A stretch of DNA of 64,000 bases, taken from Aquimarina sp. MAR_2010_214. GTDB taxonomy: Bacteria > Bacteroidota > Bacteroidia > Flavobacteriales > Flavobacteriaceae. The stretch is from positions 2,542,001 to 2,606,000 of the forward strand of contig NZ_PJMS01000001.1 in assembly GCF_002846555.1 (NCBI RefSeq), written 5' to 3'. Shown piece after piece: positions 18,534 to 28,237 of this stretch. The notes under the pieces were generated by a model. It made no database searches. It saw nothing but the letters and a program-made list of their open reading frames with translations, and had not been told where the DNA came from. The position numbers were made by a program, and so were the translations under genes. Each line of letters begins with the position of its first letter. Positions within the stretch are counted from its first letter, which is position 1.

Positions 18534-19841
18534 TTATTTTTTTAATAATTTAAGACTGTGGTTATTAGAATTACTGTATAATTTTAAAAAATACAGTCCT
18601 GTTTCTTGCTGACTCAAATCTATATCGATTACTAACGTATCTTTGCTTATTGATTGATTAAGAATAACTCTTCCTGATACATCTAATACTTTATAAGCAT
18701 GATAATGTTGTCTTGATGGTAATTGTATATGAGCTTTATCTATTATTGGGTTTGGGTATACAAAAACTTCAGAACTTTTATTTCTGTTATTTTGAAAATC
18801 AAAGGATTTGATATTGTTACAAGATCCTACTATAAAATTGTGAGGATTCCCTGCAGTATTATTCTCTCCTCCAGTCGGTAAACTATATGTGTAGTAGAAA
18901 TGAACTTTTTCTCCATTACTTGCATTTATTTGATGAGCAACATTTGGAGTAACACTATGTCCAGGGTATGGCCCTGTTGCAGAAACACCATAATATAAAA
19001 TACATACTCCATTACCCATTCCGGTTATTTCTGGTATAAAAGTAATTGTAGGGTTTTTAATGTCTGATGAAATCGCATAGCTATATTGTCCATTCGTTGC
19101 AGTTCCTGAACAAGTGTCGGTATTATCCCCTGTAGTAACTTCTCTAAATTCTACGAAGTTCAAGTTTAATCCGCTAGCGTCAAAAACAACACGTAATTGG
19201 TGTAACCCATTACTAACAGGCACATTGGTAATAGTTACTGTTTGATAATTTTGCCAACCTCCTGTTACAGGTACTGAAGTCTGATCTGTTATTGAAACTC
19301 CATCCAACTCTAAATGAAAACTTCCATTTCCACTAGGTGAGGCTACTCTAAAATCGATATCAAATTTACCTGAAGTTGTTGTACTATTAACAGTATATTC
19401 CAACCATTCTCCGGCTCCAATCCATCCTATATTATAGCCTCCTGAAGCATCTCCTGTTACCTCAATATCTACATCGTCATTTTTATAGGCTCCTCCTGTA
19501 TTTCCGGTATCTAAGTCGTGGTATCCAACGCCTTCTCCTCCTTCATTATAATCTTCAACCTGAACAATACCGGGCAAGTTAATTCCTGTAGGGTTATTAT
19601 TTCCTACGACAGTTATATCAGCGTTACCAGAAATCGAACCATGTGTTGCTGTAATTGTGTGAGTTCCTTCTAATGATCCTGTAAATAAACCTGTTGAACT
19701 AATAGACCCTCCTGTTGTATCCCAAGTATAGGTAGCATCATATGCGTTTCCAAATTGATCGTATCCCTGAGCAGAAAACTGTTGTGTTTGTCCTAAATCA
19801 ATAGTACCGCCAGAGGAGGTAACTGTAATAGAAGACAACAC
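18534..19841 (-). CDS. C-terminal part of frameshifted GH16 enzyme: Ig, CBM6, CBM56-like, T9SS domain
   Basis: This 435-codon frame has no natural start (it begins at a GTG inside a run of coding sequence) and continues in the +1 frame from the GH16 gene upstream. It encodes a bacterial Ig-like module (about 1-80), a CBM6 (about 88-235; IVQVEDYNEGGEGVGYHD... WIGAGEWLEYTV), a domain of ~105 residues that resembles the beta-1,3-glucan-binding CBM56 (about 240-350; GVCILYYG... VHFYYTYSLPTGGENNT), and a T9SS sorting domain (about 360-435). Separated from the catalytic half it would not be exported. With one extra C in the C6 tract at 19843-19848 (given as G6 on the plus strand) the two frames fuse into one protein of about 1315 residues. 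A weak hairpin with flanks ACCTC/GAGGT follows at about 18478-18511. Confidence 0.7.
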   Translation of the reverse strand: MLSSITVTSSGGTIDLGQTQQFSAQGYDQFGNAYDATYTWDTTGGSISSTGLFTGSLEGTHTITATHGSISGNADITVVGNNNPTGINLPGIVQVEDYNEGGEGVGYHDLDTGNTGGAYKNDDVDIEVTGDASGGYNIGWIGAGEWLEYTVNSTTTSGKFDIDFRVASPSGNGSFHLELDGVSITDQTSVPVTGGWQNYQTVTITNVPVSNGLHQLRVVFDASGLNLNFVEFREVTTGDNTDTCSGTATNGQYSYAISSDIKNPTITFIPEITGMGNGVCILYYGVSATGPYPGHSVTPNVAHQINASNGEKVHFYYTYSLPTGGENNTAGNPHNFIVGSCNNIKSFDFQNNRNKSSEVFVYPNPIIDKAHIQLPSRQHYHAYKVLDVSGRVILNQSISKDTLVIDIDLSQQETGLYFLKLYSNSNNHSLKLLKK

Positions 19842-22480
19842 TGGGGGGCTTGTTGATCTGGGTCTCTAGTTAAAATTCTAAGGTTATCGATATAAAACGT
19901 ATCTCCGGATTCTTGTCCCGGGTTAAAAAGCAAAACTATATTGTCAACTTGTTGATCAGTGACAATCAAATCGGGAGTAGCTGTTAGAACAAACTCTAAA
20001 GTATGCCAGCTATTTTGTTCTTTTACAGCAGCTTGATAAATACTATGCCTACCAGAAGGATAATTTTCTGTATTAGATAAAGATCCTGCTTCTAATTGCC
20101 AGCTAACCACGGTGCCTACCGGAGCACTAGTATATACATCCATTGCAAATCTTTTTTCTTTTGCAGTATAAGAACTGGCATCCTTTATATATCCTGTATC
20201 AAAAAACAAGACATCATATTTTTCGGTAGTATCCCTTACATATTGCCCTGCTAATGACGAATTATTTACAGTATTAGCTCCTGGATTTCTAACATTGGCA
20301 GTATATACACCTGTTGTAGTAGTATTTAATGTTAAGTTATTAGATCCATTATAATCATGAATCATTTCTGAAAATGTATACGTAGGAGGTAATTTGGTCA
20401 CCCCATATCTGAAATTATCAAAATAATAAGTCTCTGTTGTATTAGAACCGGAATCAAAAAGTATAGAAACCTCATCGACAGAAAGATTAGAAGTCGCACC
20501 ATCAGGAGATGATGTATAACTAAAAGCAACAGTATGCCATGCATTTTGTTCTTTTACAACACTACTATATTGACTATTTCTACCTGCCGGAAAGTTATTG
20601 GTCGAAGCTACTTTGTTTTCTAAACTAATTAATATTTCAGTACCTACAGGTGCAGATGTATAAACATCCATAAAGAAGATATTATCTTTATTTATAAAAG
20701 GACCTGTATTTTCCAGTACATCTGTAGAAAAACTAACCACATCATATTTCTCAAAAGAACCTCTTACATATTTAGCAACATTAGCACTATTATTTATAGT
20801 ATTAGGGTTGGGATTAGTTACGTTAGCGGTAAATTCTCCATTTTCGAAAAAATTAGTCATCTGATTAACTCCGTCATAATTAGCCATAATTACCTCATCT
20901 AGTAAAACAGGATCAGGAGCATCCATTTTTCTCATATTATCTATATATACAGTATGGTCTGTATAACTATTAGGGTCAATCAATAGAACCAATTGGTCTG
21001 TTTCAAAAGCTCCTACACTAGTATCTGGCCTATCTACTAATTCGAATTCTAAAGTTTCCCATTGGTTTTGTGTTGTAGTTTTAGCACTATATCTACTATG
21101 TCTTCCTGAAGGCCAATCTCCCGAAGAAGCTGTGCTTTTTTCTATTTGTAGCATAAATTCTGTACCAATGGGAGCATCACTATAGACATCTAGCCAAATC
21201 GTTTTTTCTCCTGAAGTATACTCTAAAGCATTTCCGATATTTGATGTAGTCATGTATAAACCATCATATTGGGCTCCTGCTGCTCTTATATACTTCCCGA
21301 CAGTTGAAGAGTTATTGGTTGCGTTTGATCCCGGATTGGCAACTGACTGACTTAATGCTCCATCAGTTTTTGATGTATATGTTAAATTTCTATTTCCTTC
21401 AAAATCGTCATAGACAAAATCTAATGTTTTTTTTGGATTTACCGAAACACTCATTTTGTAATTATTAATGCCACAATTGGGAGTATTTACACTAACCTTA
21501 ACATCTCCGCTAGTAGTACCCCAGTTAACCAAAATCGATTTAGTCCCCTGTCCAGAAGTAATAGTTGCACCGTTAGGCAAAGTCCAATTATAAGAGGCTC
21601 CGGTTATTTGGGTTATGGTATATGTTTTTCCGGTTTCTCCTTCATATACTTTATTATCTCCAGTAATTTGAGTATTAAATGTTCCGTTATATACACGAAC
21701 ATAATCTACCTCCATCTGAGTAGGGTAGTCTGCTGGTGATGGAGCAACATTACCTGTATATGGAGTTCCTAAACCACCTACTGATACATTAAGAATAATG
21801 TACCAATCTCCTTGATCAAAAGGCCAGGGGTCAACGGTATTTGCTTTAGTAACTGTATGATATAGAGTATCATCTACATACCATCTTATAACCTCTGGTT
21901 CCCATTCTACCGCATATTCATGAAAACCTGCTGAGAGATCTAATCCAGCATGATACTCTCTACCGTTATATTGATGACCGCCATTATTATAATGTACAGT
22001 TCCTCCTATATTTGTAGGATTCTTATGTTGTGCTTCCATAATGTCTATTTCTCCGGTAGACGGCCAGTTACCATTTTCTGGCAATAACCAAAAAGCCGGC
22101 CATATACCTCCGGCAGAAGGAAGTTTAATACTTGCTTCATATCTACCATATTTAGAACTAAACTTACCTGAAGTTATTAATTTTGAAGAGGTATATTGTT
22201 TTCCTCCATAGTTCTCAAGCTTTGTAGTAATAACTAATTTGCCATTCTGAATTGTTGTATTTTCTGATCTAAAATACTGTTCTTCGGCATTACCCCATCC
22301 ACAGATCCCAACATTACAGCCATCTCCAATGTCAAATTTCCATTTATTCAAATCAACAGAACTACTTGAGAACTCATCATTGAAGATAAGTTCTGAACAT
22401 TGTGAATATCCATTTGTTACCAAAAATAAATACAATATCATTTGGATAACGATTATTTTAAATAGGGTGTTTCTTTTCAT
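19793..22480 (-). CDS. GH16 laminarinase with three tandem binding-like modules (5' part of frameshifted gene)
   Basis: An 895-codon frame. The signal peptide runs to about 26. A GH16 domain (about 28-262) carries the catalytic motif GEIDIME with Glu144, Asp146 and Glu149, typical of endo-beta-1,3-glucanases, and ends at the family's VDYVRVY strand. A PKD/Ig-like module (about 268-345) follows, then three tandem modules of ~165 residues (about 350-512, 515-690 and 693-875), each with the pattern NP...N.S..AKYVR...YD, a DVYTSAPVGT strand and YFDN/YIDN near its end. Relatives of these modules occur in the glycan-binding lipoprotein at 26690-28228. The last 16 codons (QCCLLLQL...) are out-of-frame sequence caused by a one-base loss. 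The correct protein should continue through the following frame, which supplies Ig, CBM6, a CBM56-like module and the T9SS signal. Without that, secretion by T9SS would fail. Confidence 0.85.
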   Translation of the reverse strand: MKRNTLFKIIVIQMILYLFLVTNGYSQCSELIFNDEFSSSSVDLNKWKFDIGDGCNVGICGWGNAEEQYFRSENTTIQNGKLVITTKLENYGGKQYTSSKLITSGKFSSKYGRYEASIKLPSAGGIWPAFWLLPENGNWPSTGEIDIMEAQHKNPTNIGGTVHYNNGGHQYNGREYHAGLDLSAGFHEYAVEWEPEVIRWYVDDTLYHTVTKANTVDPWPFDQGDWYIILNVSVGGLGTPYTGNVAPSPADYPTQMEVDYVRVYNGTFNTQITGDNKVYEGETGKTYTITQITGASYNWTLPNGATITSGQGTKSILVNWGTTSGDVKVSVNTPNCGINNYKMSVSVNPKKTLDFVYDDFEGNRNLTYTSKTDGALSQSVANPGSNATNNSSTVGKYIRAAGAQYDGLYMTTSNIGNALEYTSGEKTIWLDVYSDAPIGTEFMLQIEKSTASSGDWPSGRHSRYSAKTTTQNQWETLEFELVDRPDTSVGAFETDQLVLLIDPNSYTDHTVYIDNMRKMDAPDPVLLDEVIMANYDGVNQMTNFFENGEFTANVTNPNPNTINNSANVAKYVRGSFEKYDVVSFSTDVLENTGPFINKDNIFFMDVYTSAPVGTEILISLENKVASTNNFPAGRNSQYSSVVKEQNAWHTVAFSYTSSPDGATSNLSVDEVSILFDSGSNTTETYYFDNFRYGVTKLPPTYTFSEMIHDYNGSNNLTLNTTTTGVYTANVRNPGANTVNNSSLAGQYVRDTTEKYDVLFFDTGYIKDASSYTAKEKRFAMDVYTSAPVGTVVSWQLEAGSLSNTENYPSGRHSIYQAAVKEQNSWHTLEFVLTATPDLIVTDQQVDNIVLLFNPGQESGDTFYIDNLRILTRDPDQQAPQCCLLLQLPPLAVLLI

Positions 22481-22608
22481 AATTAAAAATAGTTTACGTT
22501 AAATGTTATATAGTTACAATAGTTTCATTCATGGTAAGCTCTATTATAGATAAGCATGACTAAGAATACTCAACTCTCAAACGACTATTGTTTCAGAATC
22601 AATATTAT

Positions 22609-24924
22609 TTATTGTAATTCAAAATTAGATTCAATTGTTTTATTAGAACTTCCTCCTACAAAGACTTTAAACTCCCCTGGTTCTACAACCCATTGACCAC
22701 TATTGTCATAAAACCCTAAAGTTTCAGAATCTAATTCAAAATGTATTGTTTTAGTCTCTCCCGGTTGTAATGAAATTAGTTCAAAACCTTTTAATTCTTT
22801 TACTGGTCTGGTCACACTGGCAAAAAGATCTCTTATATATAATTGGGCGACTTCTTTTCCTTCGTATTTACCCGTGTTGGTAATATCAACTGAAACTTTT
22901 ATTTCTGGGTTATTTATAGAAGAGGTGTTATCGACTTCAAGGTTTTTATATTTAAATGAAGTGTAACTTAAACCATGTCCGAATGCATATAATGGTGTGT
23001 TTTTCTGATCTGAATAATGTGACCAAAAAACAACATCAGGAGCAGGTAATGTAGGTCTTCCTGTGTTTTTATAATTATAATATATCGGTATCTGTCCTAC
23101 ACTTCTAGGAAAAGTCATAGGTAGTTTTCCGCTAGGATTATAGTCTCCATATAGTACCTGAGCGATTGCATTACCACTTTGTGATCCTAGGTGCCATGCT
23201 TCTACAATTGCAGGAATATTCTTATCTGCCCAAGTAATTGCCAACGGTCTACCATTTGTTAGTACCAAAACTATATTAGGGTTTTCTTTATATACCGTTT
23301 CTAAAAGTTCTTGTTGTACCCCAGGCAAGCCTATTTCAGTTCTGCTTCGTCCTTCTCCACTTTGAAACCCTATTTCTCCCAAAACCATAATAACTACATC
23401 TGCATTTCTTGCTGCTTTTACAGCGTTTTGAAATTCACTCTTATCCGTTGTATTGATTTTAGTTTCGATTCCAAATTTAGTCTCTCCAATAGTGACATTT
23501 GCTCCTTTTGTATATGTTAATATGTTATCTTCATACTTTTGCATTCCTTCCAGAACTGATATAGCAGAATTATCTTCGGCTCCTATTCGCCAGCTGCCCA
23601 GTGGACTATTTTTATCACTAGCCAATGCTCCTATTAAAGCAATTTTTTGCCCTTTCTTTTTTAATGGGAGAGTACTATTCTCATTTTTTAAGAGTACAAT
23701 TGATTTTTTAGCGATGTCTAAAACTGTTTTGTGATTAGAGGCACTTCCAATTATTTCTTCTTCTCTTTTTTTATTGCAATATTTATATGGATCATCAAAG
23801 AGTCCTAATTCAAATTTTATTCTTAAAACTCTTCTGGCGGCATCATTTATTAATTTTTCATCAATTTTTCCTTCTTCAACCAATTCGGCTAGATGGGCAG
23901 CATACAGATATGACTCCATGTCCATATCAGCCCCACCTGATATCGCCATTTCTGCTGCTGCTTTTCCATCTTTAGCATATCCATGTGCGACCATTTCTCC
24001 AATTGAGCCCCAATCCGAAACTATAAATCCATCGAATTTCCAATCATTTTTAAGAATATCTCTCTGCAGAAATTTATTACCAGTTGCAGGAACTCCATTA
24101 AGTTCATTAAATGAGTTCATAAACGTTCTAACTCCGGCTTTTATAGTAGCTTTAAAAGGAGGGAAGATGATATTATTTAATGTAGATGTTCCTATATCTA
24201 CGGTATTATAATCTCTCCCGGATTCTGCAAATCCATATCCTGCAAAATGCTTGGCACACGCTACTATTGTATTATTTGCTGAAAGGTCATCTCCCTGAAA
24301 GCCTTTTACTCTTGCTTCTGCAATTTTAGACCCTAAAAACGGATCTTCTCCTGCACCTTCCATGACACGTCCCCATCTGGCATCTCTTGAAATGTCTACC
24401 ATTGGTGCAAATGTCCAGTTTATACCTGCTGCAGATGCTTCTTGTGCAGCCACCTCGGCAGATTTTTTGATGGCTTCCATATCCCAACTTGCAGCTTCTG
24501 CCAGTGGTATTGGACTTATTGTTTTATATCCATGAATTACATCAAAACCTATGATTAAAGGAATTCCTAATCTCGATTCTTCTACAGCGATCTTTTGTAC
24601 TGTTTTGACGTCTTTAACTCCTCTTACATTGAGCATAGATCCTACCAAACCTTTACGAAGATGATCATACTTTTTTGCAGCAATCCCTTCTTCTGGTTTT
24701 GGACCAGTTAAATCCCAAAAACCATTATATTGATTCATCTGCCCGATTTTTTCTTCAAGTGTCATTATTGAAAGCAGAGAATCTACTTTTGCTTCTATAG
24801 CTTTATTTAACTCGACAGAATTGATGTTAGAAACTAAAGGTTCACTAGTATTTACCGATTTCTTACAGCTTACCAGAAAGAAAATCAAAGTAATTACTAT
24901 AAAATTGATATTGTTATTTCTCAT
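22609..24924 (-). CDS. bglX: GH3 beta-glucosidase, BglX-type lipoprotein
   Basis: A 771-residue exo-acting beta-glucosidase that would release glucose from laminari-oligosaccharides. The ATG at 24924 gives a lipoprotein signal (FFLVSC with lipobox Cys); an upstream in-frame ATG at 24993 would spoil it. GH3 landmarks in order are MTLEEKIGQMNQ, APMVDISRDARWGRVMEGAGEDP, ACAKHFAGYG, and the nucleophile Asp in GFIVSDWGS (residue 304). A C-terminal GH3 domain follows (IALIGALASD, GEIGFQSGEGRSRT), with a final fibronectin-III-like module (EVAQLYIRD). The length and layout match BglX. It lies 102 bp downstream of the lipoprotein GH16 gene on the same strand, so it is part of the susC-D operon, and it is probably periplasmic-side or surface-anchored. 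Confidence 0.92.
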   Translation of the reverse strand: MRNNNINFIVITLIFFLVSCKKSVNTSEPLVSNINSVELNKAIEAKVDSLLSIMTLEEKIGQMNQYNGFWDLTGPKPEEGIAAKKYDHLRKGLVGSMLNVRGVKDVKTVQKIAVEESRLGIPLIIGFDVIHGYKTISPIPLAEAASWDMEAIKKSAEVAAQEASAAGINWTFAPMVDISRDARWGRVMEGAGEDPFLGSKIAEARVKGFQGDDLSANNTIVACAKHFAGYGFAESGRDYNTVDIGTSTLNNIIFPPFKATIKAGVRTFMNSFNELNGVPATGNKFLQRDILKNDWKFDGFIVSDWGSIGEMVAHGYAKDGKAAAEMAISGGADMDMESYLYAAHLAELVEEGKIDEKLINDAARRVLRIKFELGLFDDPYKYCNKKREEEIIGSASNHKTVLDIAKKSIVLLKNENSTLPLKKKGQKIALIGALASDKNSPLGSWRIGAEDNSAISVLEGMQKYEDNILTYTKGANVTIGETKFGIETKINTTDKSEFQNAVKAARNADVVIMVLGEIGFQSGEGRSRTEIGLPGVQQELLETVYKENPNIVLVLTNGRPLAITWADKNIPAIVEAWHLGSQSGNAIAQVLYGDYNPSGKLPMTFPRSVGQIPIYYNYKNTGRPTLPAPDVVFWSHYSDQKNTPLYAFGHGLSYTSFKYKNLEVDNTSSINNPEIKVSVDITNTGKYEGKEVAQLYIRDLFASVTRPVKELKGFELISLQPGETKTIHFELDSETLGFYDNSGQWVVEPGEFKVFVGGSSNKTIESNFELQ

Positions 24925-25026
24925 TAATAGTTTAGAAATTTTGATGTGTTGACAAAAAGTTGGAAGGGTTATTTGAGGATGATAACCCTCCAACTACGAA
25001 TGAATTAAAAAACTAATCCATACTTT

Positions 25027-26682
25027 TTATTGATATACTTTTACATAATCAATTTCCATAGTTGACTCAGTGAATGTTGGGTCTATAGTTTCTCCCATAT
25101 TTCCTCCCATTGCTATGTTGAAAATGATAAATTGATTAGCATCAAAGGGCCATGTAGTGGCATCTTTGATGGTTGGGTTATACGTGTAATGTATTTCATC
25201 ATCAATCAAAAATGATATCTCATCTCCAGACCAATTCACAGAATAGATATGAAATTCGGAAGATACATTACTTACTGTTGTACTACCTGTATTTACTGTG
25301 TTTCCACTACTTGATGTTGTGTGGATTGAACCATGAATAGTATTTTGATTATTTCCTACATGCTCCATAATATCAATCTCGCCACAAGCGGGCCATATAG
25401 CGGTTTCATAATTAGCGCCCAGCATCCATAAGGCTGGCCAGGTACCACCTCCTTCAGGCAATTTGGCCCTAACATCTATTCTTCCATATTTGAAATCGTA
25501 TAATCCTTGTGATTTAATCCTTGCCGAAGTATAATTACTACCACTATAGCTTTCGGATTTTGCAGTAATTTTTAGCATTCCATCTGCAACGATTATATTA
25601 TCTGTTCGATTTGTATAATATTGTTTTTCATTATTTCCCCAGCCGTTAGTTCCTGTACCTAGATCATAGATCCAATTGGCTGCATTAGGAGGTCCGTTAG
25701 TATTAAACTCATCAGACCATACCAGATTTGTATAGGTAACATCAACTGTATTACCTGTAGATGGCTCTTCTGAGGTTATTATAAACCACCAGTCAAATTC
25801 AGTATTACCATCTGTTGTTCTTAGAAGTAATTCATTTTTAACAGAACGATCAAAAATTTCGTATGTATGAGTGCCGCCGGTATAATAACCTATAAAACCT
25901 AGTCCTGTTAAGCTTATTGTTTCGATACCTCCTGGGGTTATTAAAATCCAGTTTTCGGTATAATCGCTATATGTATAGTTTTCGACATCATCTCCATTTA
26001 CAGTACCTGAACCCGAACCTAATTCATCAATAAGTCCTTTACGACCAAAAACGGTTCCTGTAACATCTTCTGTAGGATCATCATTTGTATTGTTTGTGAT
26101 ATGAGTAAATGTTCCATCAGATTTAAAAACATAACGATCATCATACATTCCGGTAAGTTCTTTTTCATCCGGATTAGCACTAAACCATTCAGTTGGGGTT
26201 GTGCCACCTACGGGACCGAGGCCGAAATGCCCCTTTTTTTCAGATTTAATTCTCCAGGTTTTAGAACCGTTTCCGATTAATTTTTCTAATAAGTCAACAG
26301 GCGGTGAATAAGTAGCTAACACATTAACAGCTATAGATGTCGAAGAAGAAATCCCTCCGGTGCCATAAGCAACAGCAGATACATTGTAGGTGTTTACACC
26401 TAAATCTGAAAAAATAACTGATGCTGAACCTAGTGGAGCGACAAACTCATTACCGTTATATAGAATTTTATATGAGATCGCATTGTCAGCTTTAACTTTA
26501 AAATTTACTACGCCACTCCCGTCTCCATTAGGATTAGTATTATTAGCTCCTACAATCTCTACTGTTATTTTTATATTGGTAGGGGCGATTATTGCTCCTG
26601 CCGATAAATCATCTTCCTGACATCCTGTAAATGCTATCAACATTACAAGAAAATATGTTAAAATAAAACTACTGTTTTTCAT
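25027..26682 (-). CDS. Lipoprotein GH16 endo-beta-1,3-glucanase (laminarinase)
   Basis: A 551-residue lipoprotein (lipobox IAFTGC). Residues about 30-125 form a PKD/Ig-like domain, and about 130-310 a domain of the type found N-terminal to GH16 in Bacteroidota loci (LIGNGSKTWRIKSEK... WFIITSE). The GH16 catalytic domain (about 320-551) contains GEIDIMEH with Glu435, Asp437 and Glu440, and ends with MEIDYVKVYQ. There is no T9SS tail, so it is expected to be tethered to the outer membrane and to work next to SusC/D. It is 7 bp downstream of the glycan-binding lipoprotein gene, clearly in one operon. Confidence 0.9.
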   Translation of the reverse strand: MKNSSFILTYFLVMLIAFTGCQEDDLSAGAIIAPTNIKITVEIVGANNTNPNGDGSGVVNFKVKADNAISYKILYNGNEFVAPLGSASVIFSDLGVNTYNVSAVAYGTGGISSSTSIAVNVLATYSPPVDLLEKLIGNGSKTWRIKSEKKGHFGLGPVGGTTPTEWFSANPDEKELTGMYDDRYVFKSDGTFTHITNNTNDDPTEDVTGTVFGRKGLIDELGSGSGTVNGDDVENYTYSDYTENWILITPGGIETISLTGLGFIGYYTGGTHTYEIFDRSVKNELLLRTTDGNTEFDWWFIITSEEPSTGNTVDVTYTNLVWSDEFNTNGPPNAANWIYDLGTGTNGWGNNEKQYYTNRTDNIIVADGMLKITAKSESYSGSNYTSARIKSQGLYDFKYGRIDVRAKLPEGGGTWPALWMLGANYETAIWPACGEIDIMEHVGNNQNTIHGSIHTTSSSGNTVNTGSTTVSNVSSEFHIYSVNWSGDEISFLIDDEIHYTYNPTIKDATTWPFDANQFIIFNIAMGGNMGETIDPTFTESTMEIDYVKVYQ

Positions 26683-26689
26683 GCTTTTT

Positions 26690-28228
26690 TTAGTTTCTTA
26701 ATTCTATACCATCATAATAATATTCAGTGCCTGTACCACTGTTTCCAAAATCAAAGAAGATTACTATTTTTACATAATCTGCTGCAGGAGCGTCACTAAA
26801 GTCATATATAAGCTCTTCCCAATCATTTGTAATCGTATTGGTAATATCTACTTCATGAGTTATACTTGCGTCAGCATTCTCTAATTTCAACTTAATTACA
26901 ACACCAGATGTTGGAGAATACGTTAGTACTCTTATCTTATTATATGAAGTTAAATCGAGCGGTGATACTTCAAAAAGAGCACCTGCCCACGTTTCTGATC
27001 CAGATGTTTTTGTTAGCTTTGCAGCAGTTGCTGTTGAATTTATTCCTCCTGTATTAGGATTTGATTCTACTGTTATATCTGCAATATTTCCAAATACTGT
27101 AAATGTTGGGGGAGTGCCTTCAAAATCTTCAATGGGTAGAGGGACTAATTCTATATTGTCAAAATAATAAGTATCGTCATTTCCTGAATTTCCAAAGTCA
27201 AAAAATAATACTATTTTGTGATACTCTTTTGATAAATCCAAAGCACCAAAGTTAAATACTAAAGTTTCCCAACCGTTTGCAACTGTATTGATAACATCTA
27301 CTTCTATTGCGGTGTCAGGGTCGGTAGCATTTTCAAGTTTCATTTTTACTGTAATTCCACTACTTGGAGACCAGGTGTTGATCTTTATGCTGTTGAGTGA
27401 GGAAAAAATTATCGGGTCATCTAATTGTAAAGCTGTTCCTGCCCATACTTCTGATCCATTTTGTTTAAAAAACCGACCTACTGTAGCACTAGTATTGATG
27501 GTAGATATATTTGGATTAGCCACTACTGATCCTGTTGCTCCTCCAAAATCAATATACGTATAATTTAAGGATGTAGATTCAAAATCAATTGGTAACACTA
27601 GTGGGTTAGCAATTAATATTGTTTCAGTAACCTCTGTTGTTACTGGTCCTGAGCTGAAAGCAACTATTCTAATTTCTTTATTTCCAGTAGTTTGATATGT
27701 GTGAGATATGGTACTATCTACCATTAATTCTGTAGGTGTTTCGTTAGGGATATCACCAAAATGTACTTCGAATTTAGTAGCATAATCGGCTGTTGCCGAA
27801 ACATTTATAGTAAATGTGTCTCCTGGATTGATAGTGATTTTTGGGACTAAGTTTTCTGGGGCTTTAAAAGAGACTACTACATCTTGTGTTACTTCTGTCT
27901 TTAATCCTGTAATACCAGTGCCTACCAATTTTAAAGTGTAAGTGCCATCAGCATATATATGCGTTATATTTTCTCCGAGATTTACTTTTACCGGCTCTTT
28001 GGTGTCATCTCCAAAATGAATAGTAAAGAATTCTACAGCATCCCCATTTGGAATTATTGTAACCAATCCAGAATTATCTTGTGTAGTTTGTACTAATGCA
28101 GATATATTAGATGGAGCGTCAATATTGTCTAGAAAATCAACAGTATCATCATCGTTACAATTCCAAAAGAGTAGTACTGATAATATACTTAAGCCGACTG
28201 TATATTTTAATGTTTTCATCTGTTTCAA
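26690..28228 (-). CDS. PKD-containing surface glycan-binding lipoprotein
   Basis: A 512-residue lipoprotein with lipobox-like LLFWNC. Two PKD-like domains (about 37-120 and 125-210; FTIHFGDDTKEP and FEVHFGDIPNETP) are followed by two ~150-residue beta-sandwich modules (about 213-362 and 365-512), each with a GSEVWAG or GSETWAG strand and ending in DDTYYFDNIEL or TEYYYDGIEL. Its position right after susD is that of SusE-like surface glycan-binding proteins, and comparable PKD lipoproteins are found in laminarin loci of other marine flavobacteria (from memory). The C-terminal modules resemble those of the GH16 enzyme at 19793-22480. No catalytic residues were recognised. Confidence 0.78.
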   Translation of the reverse strand: MKQMKTLKYTVGLSILSVLLFWNCNDDDTVDFLDNIDAPSNISALVQTTQDNSGLVTIIPNGDAVEFFTIHFGDDTKEPVKVNLGENITHIYADGTYTLKLVGTGITGLKTEVTQDVVVSFKAPENLVPKITINPGDTFTINVSATADYATKFEVHFGDIPNETPTELMVDSTISHTYQTTGNKEIRIVAFSSGPVTTEVTETILIANPLVLPIDFESTSLNYTYIDFGGATGSVVANPNISTINTSATVGRFFKQNGSEVWAGTALQLDDPIIFSSLNSIKINTWSPSSGITVKMKLENATDPDTAIEVDVINTVANGWETLVFNFGALDLSKEYHKIVLFFDFGNSGNDDTYYFDNIELVPLPIEDFEGTPPTFTVFGNIADITVESNPNTGGINSTATAAKLTKTSGSETWAGALFEVSPLDLTSYNKIRVLTYSPTSGVVIKLKLENADASITHEVDITNTITNDWEELIYDFSDAPAADYVKIVIFFDFGNSGTGTEYYYDGIELRN

Positions 28229-28237
28229 TTTACTGTT

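Noticed and set aside
18534..19841. A separate gene starting at GTG 19841
   Set aside because: The frame begins in the middle of an Ig-like domain with no signal peptide and no promoter, and joins perfectly to the upstream GH16 frame if one C is added. It is the 3' part of a frameshifted gene.
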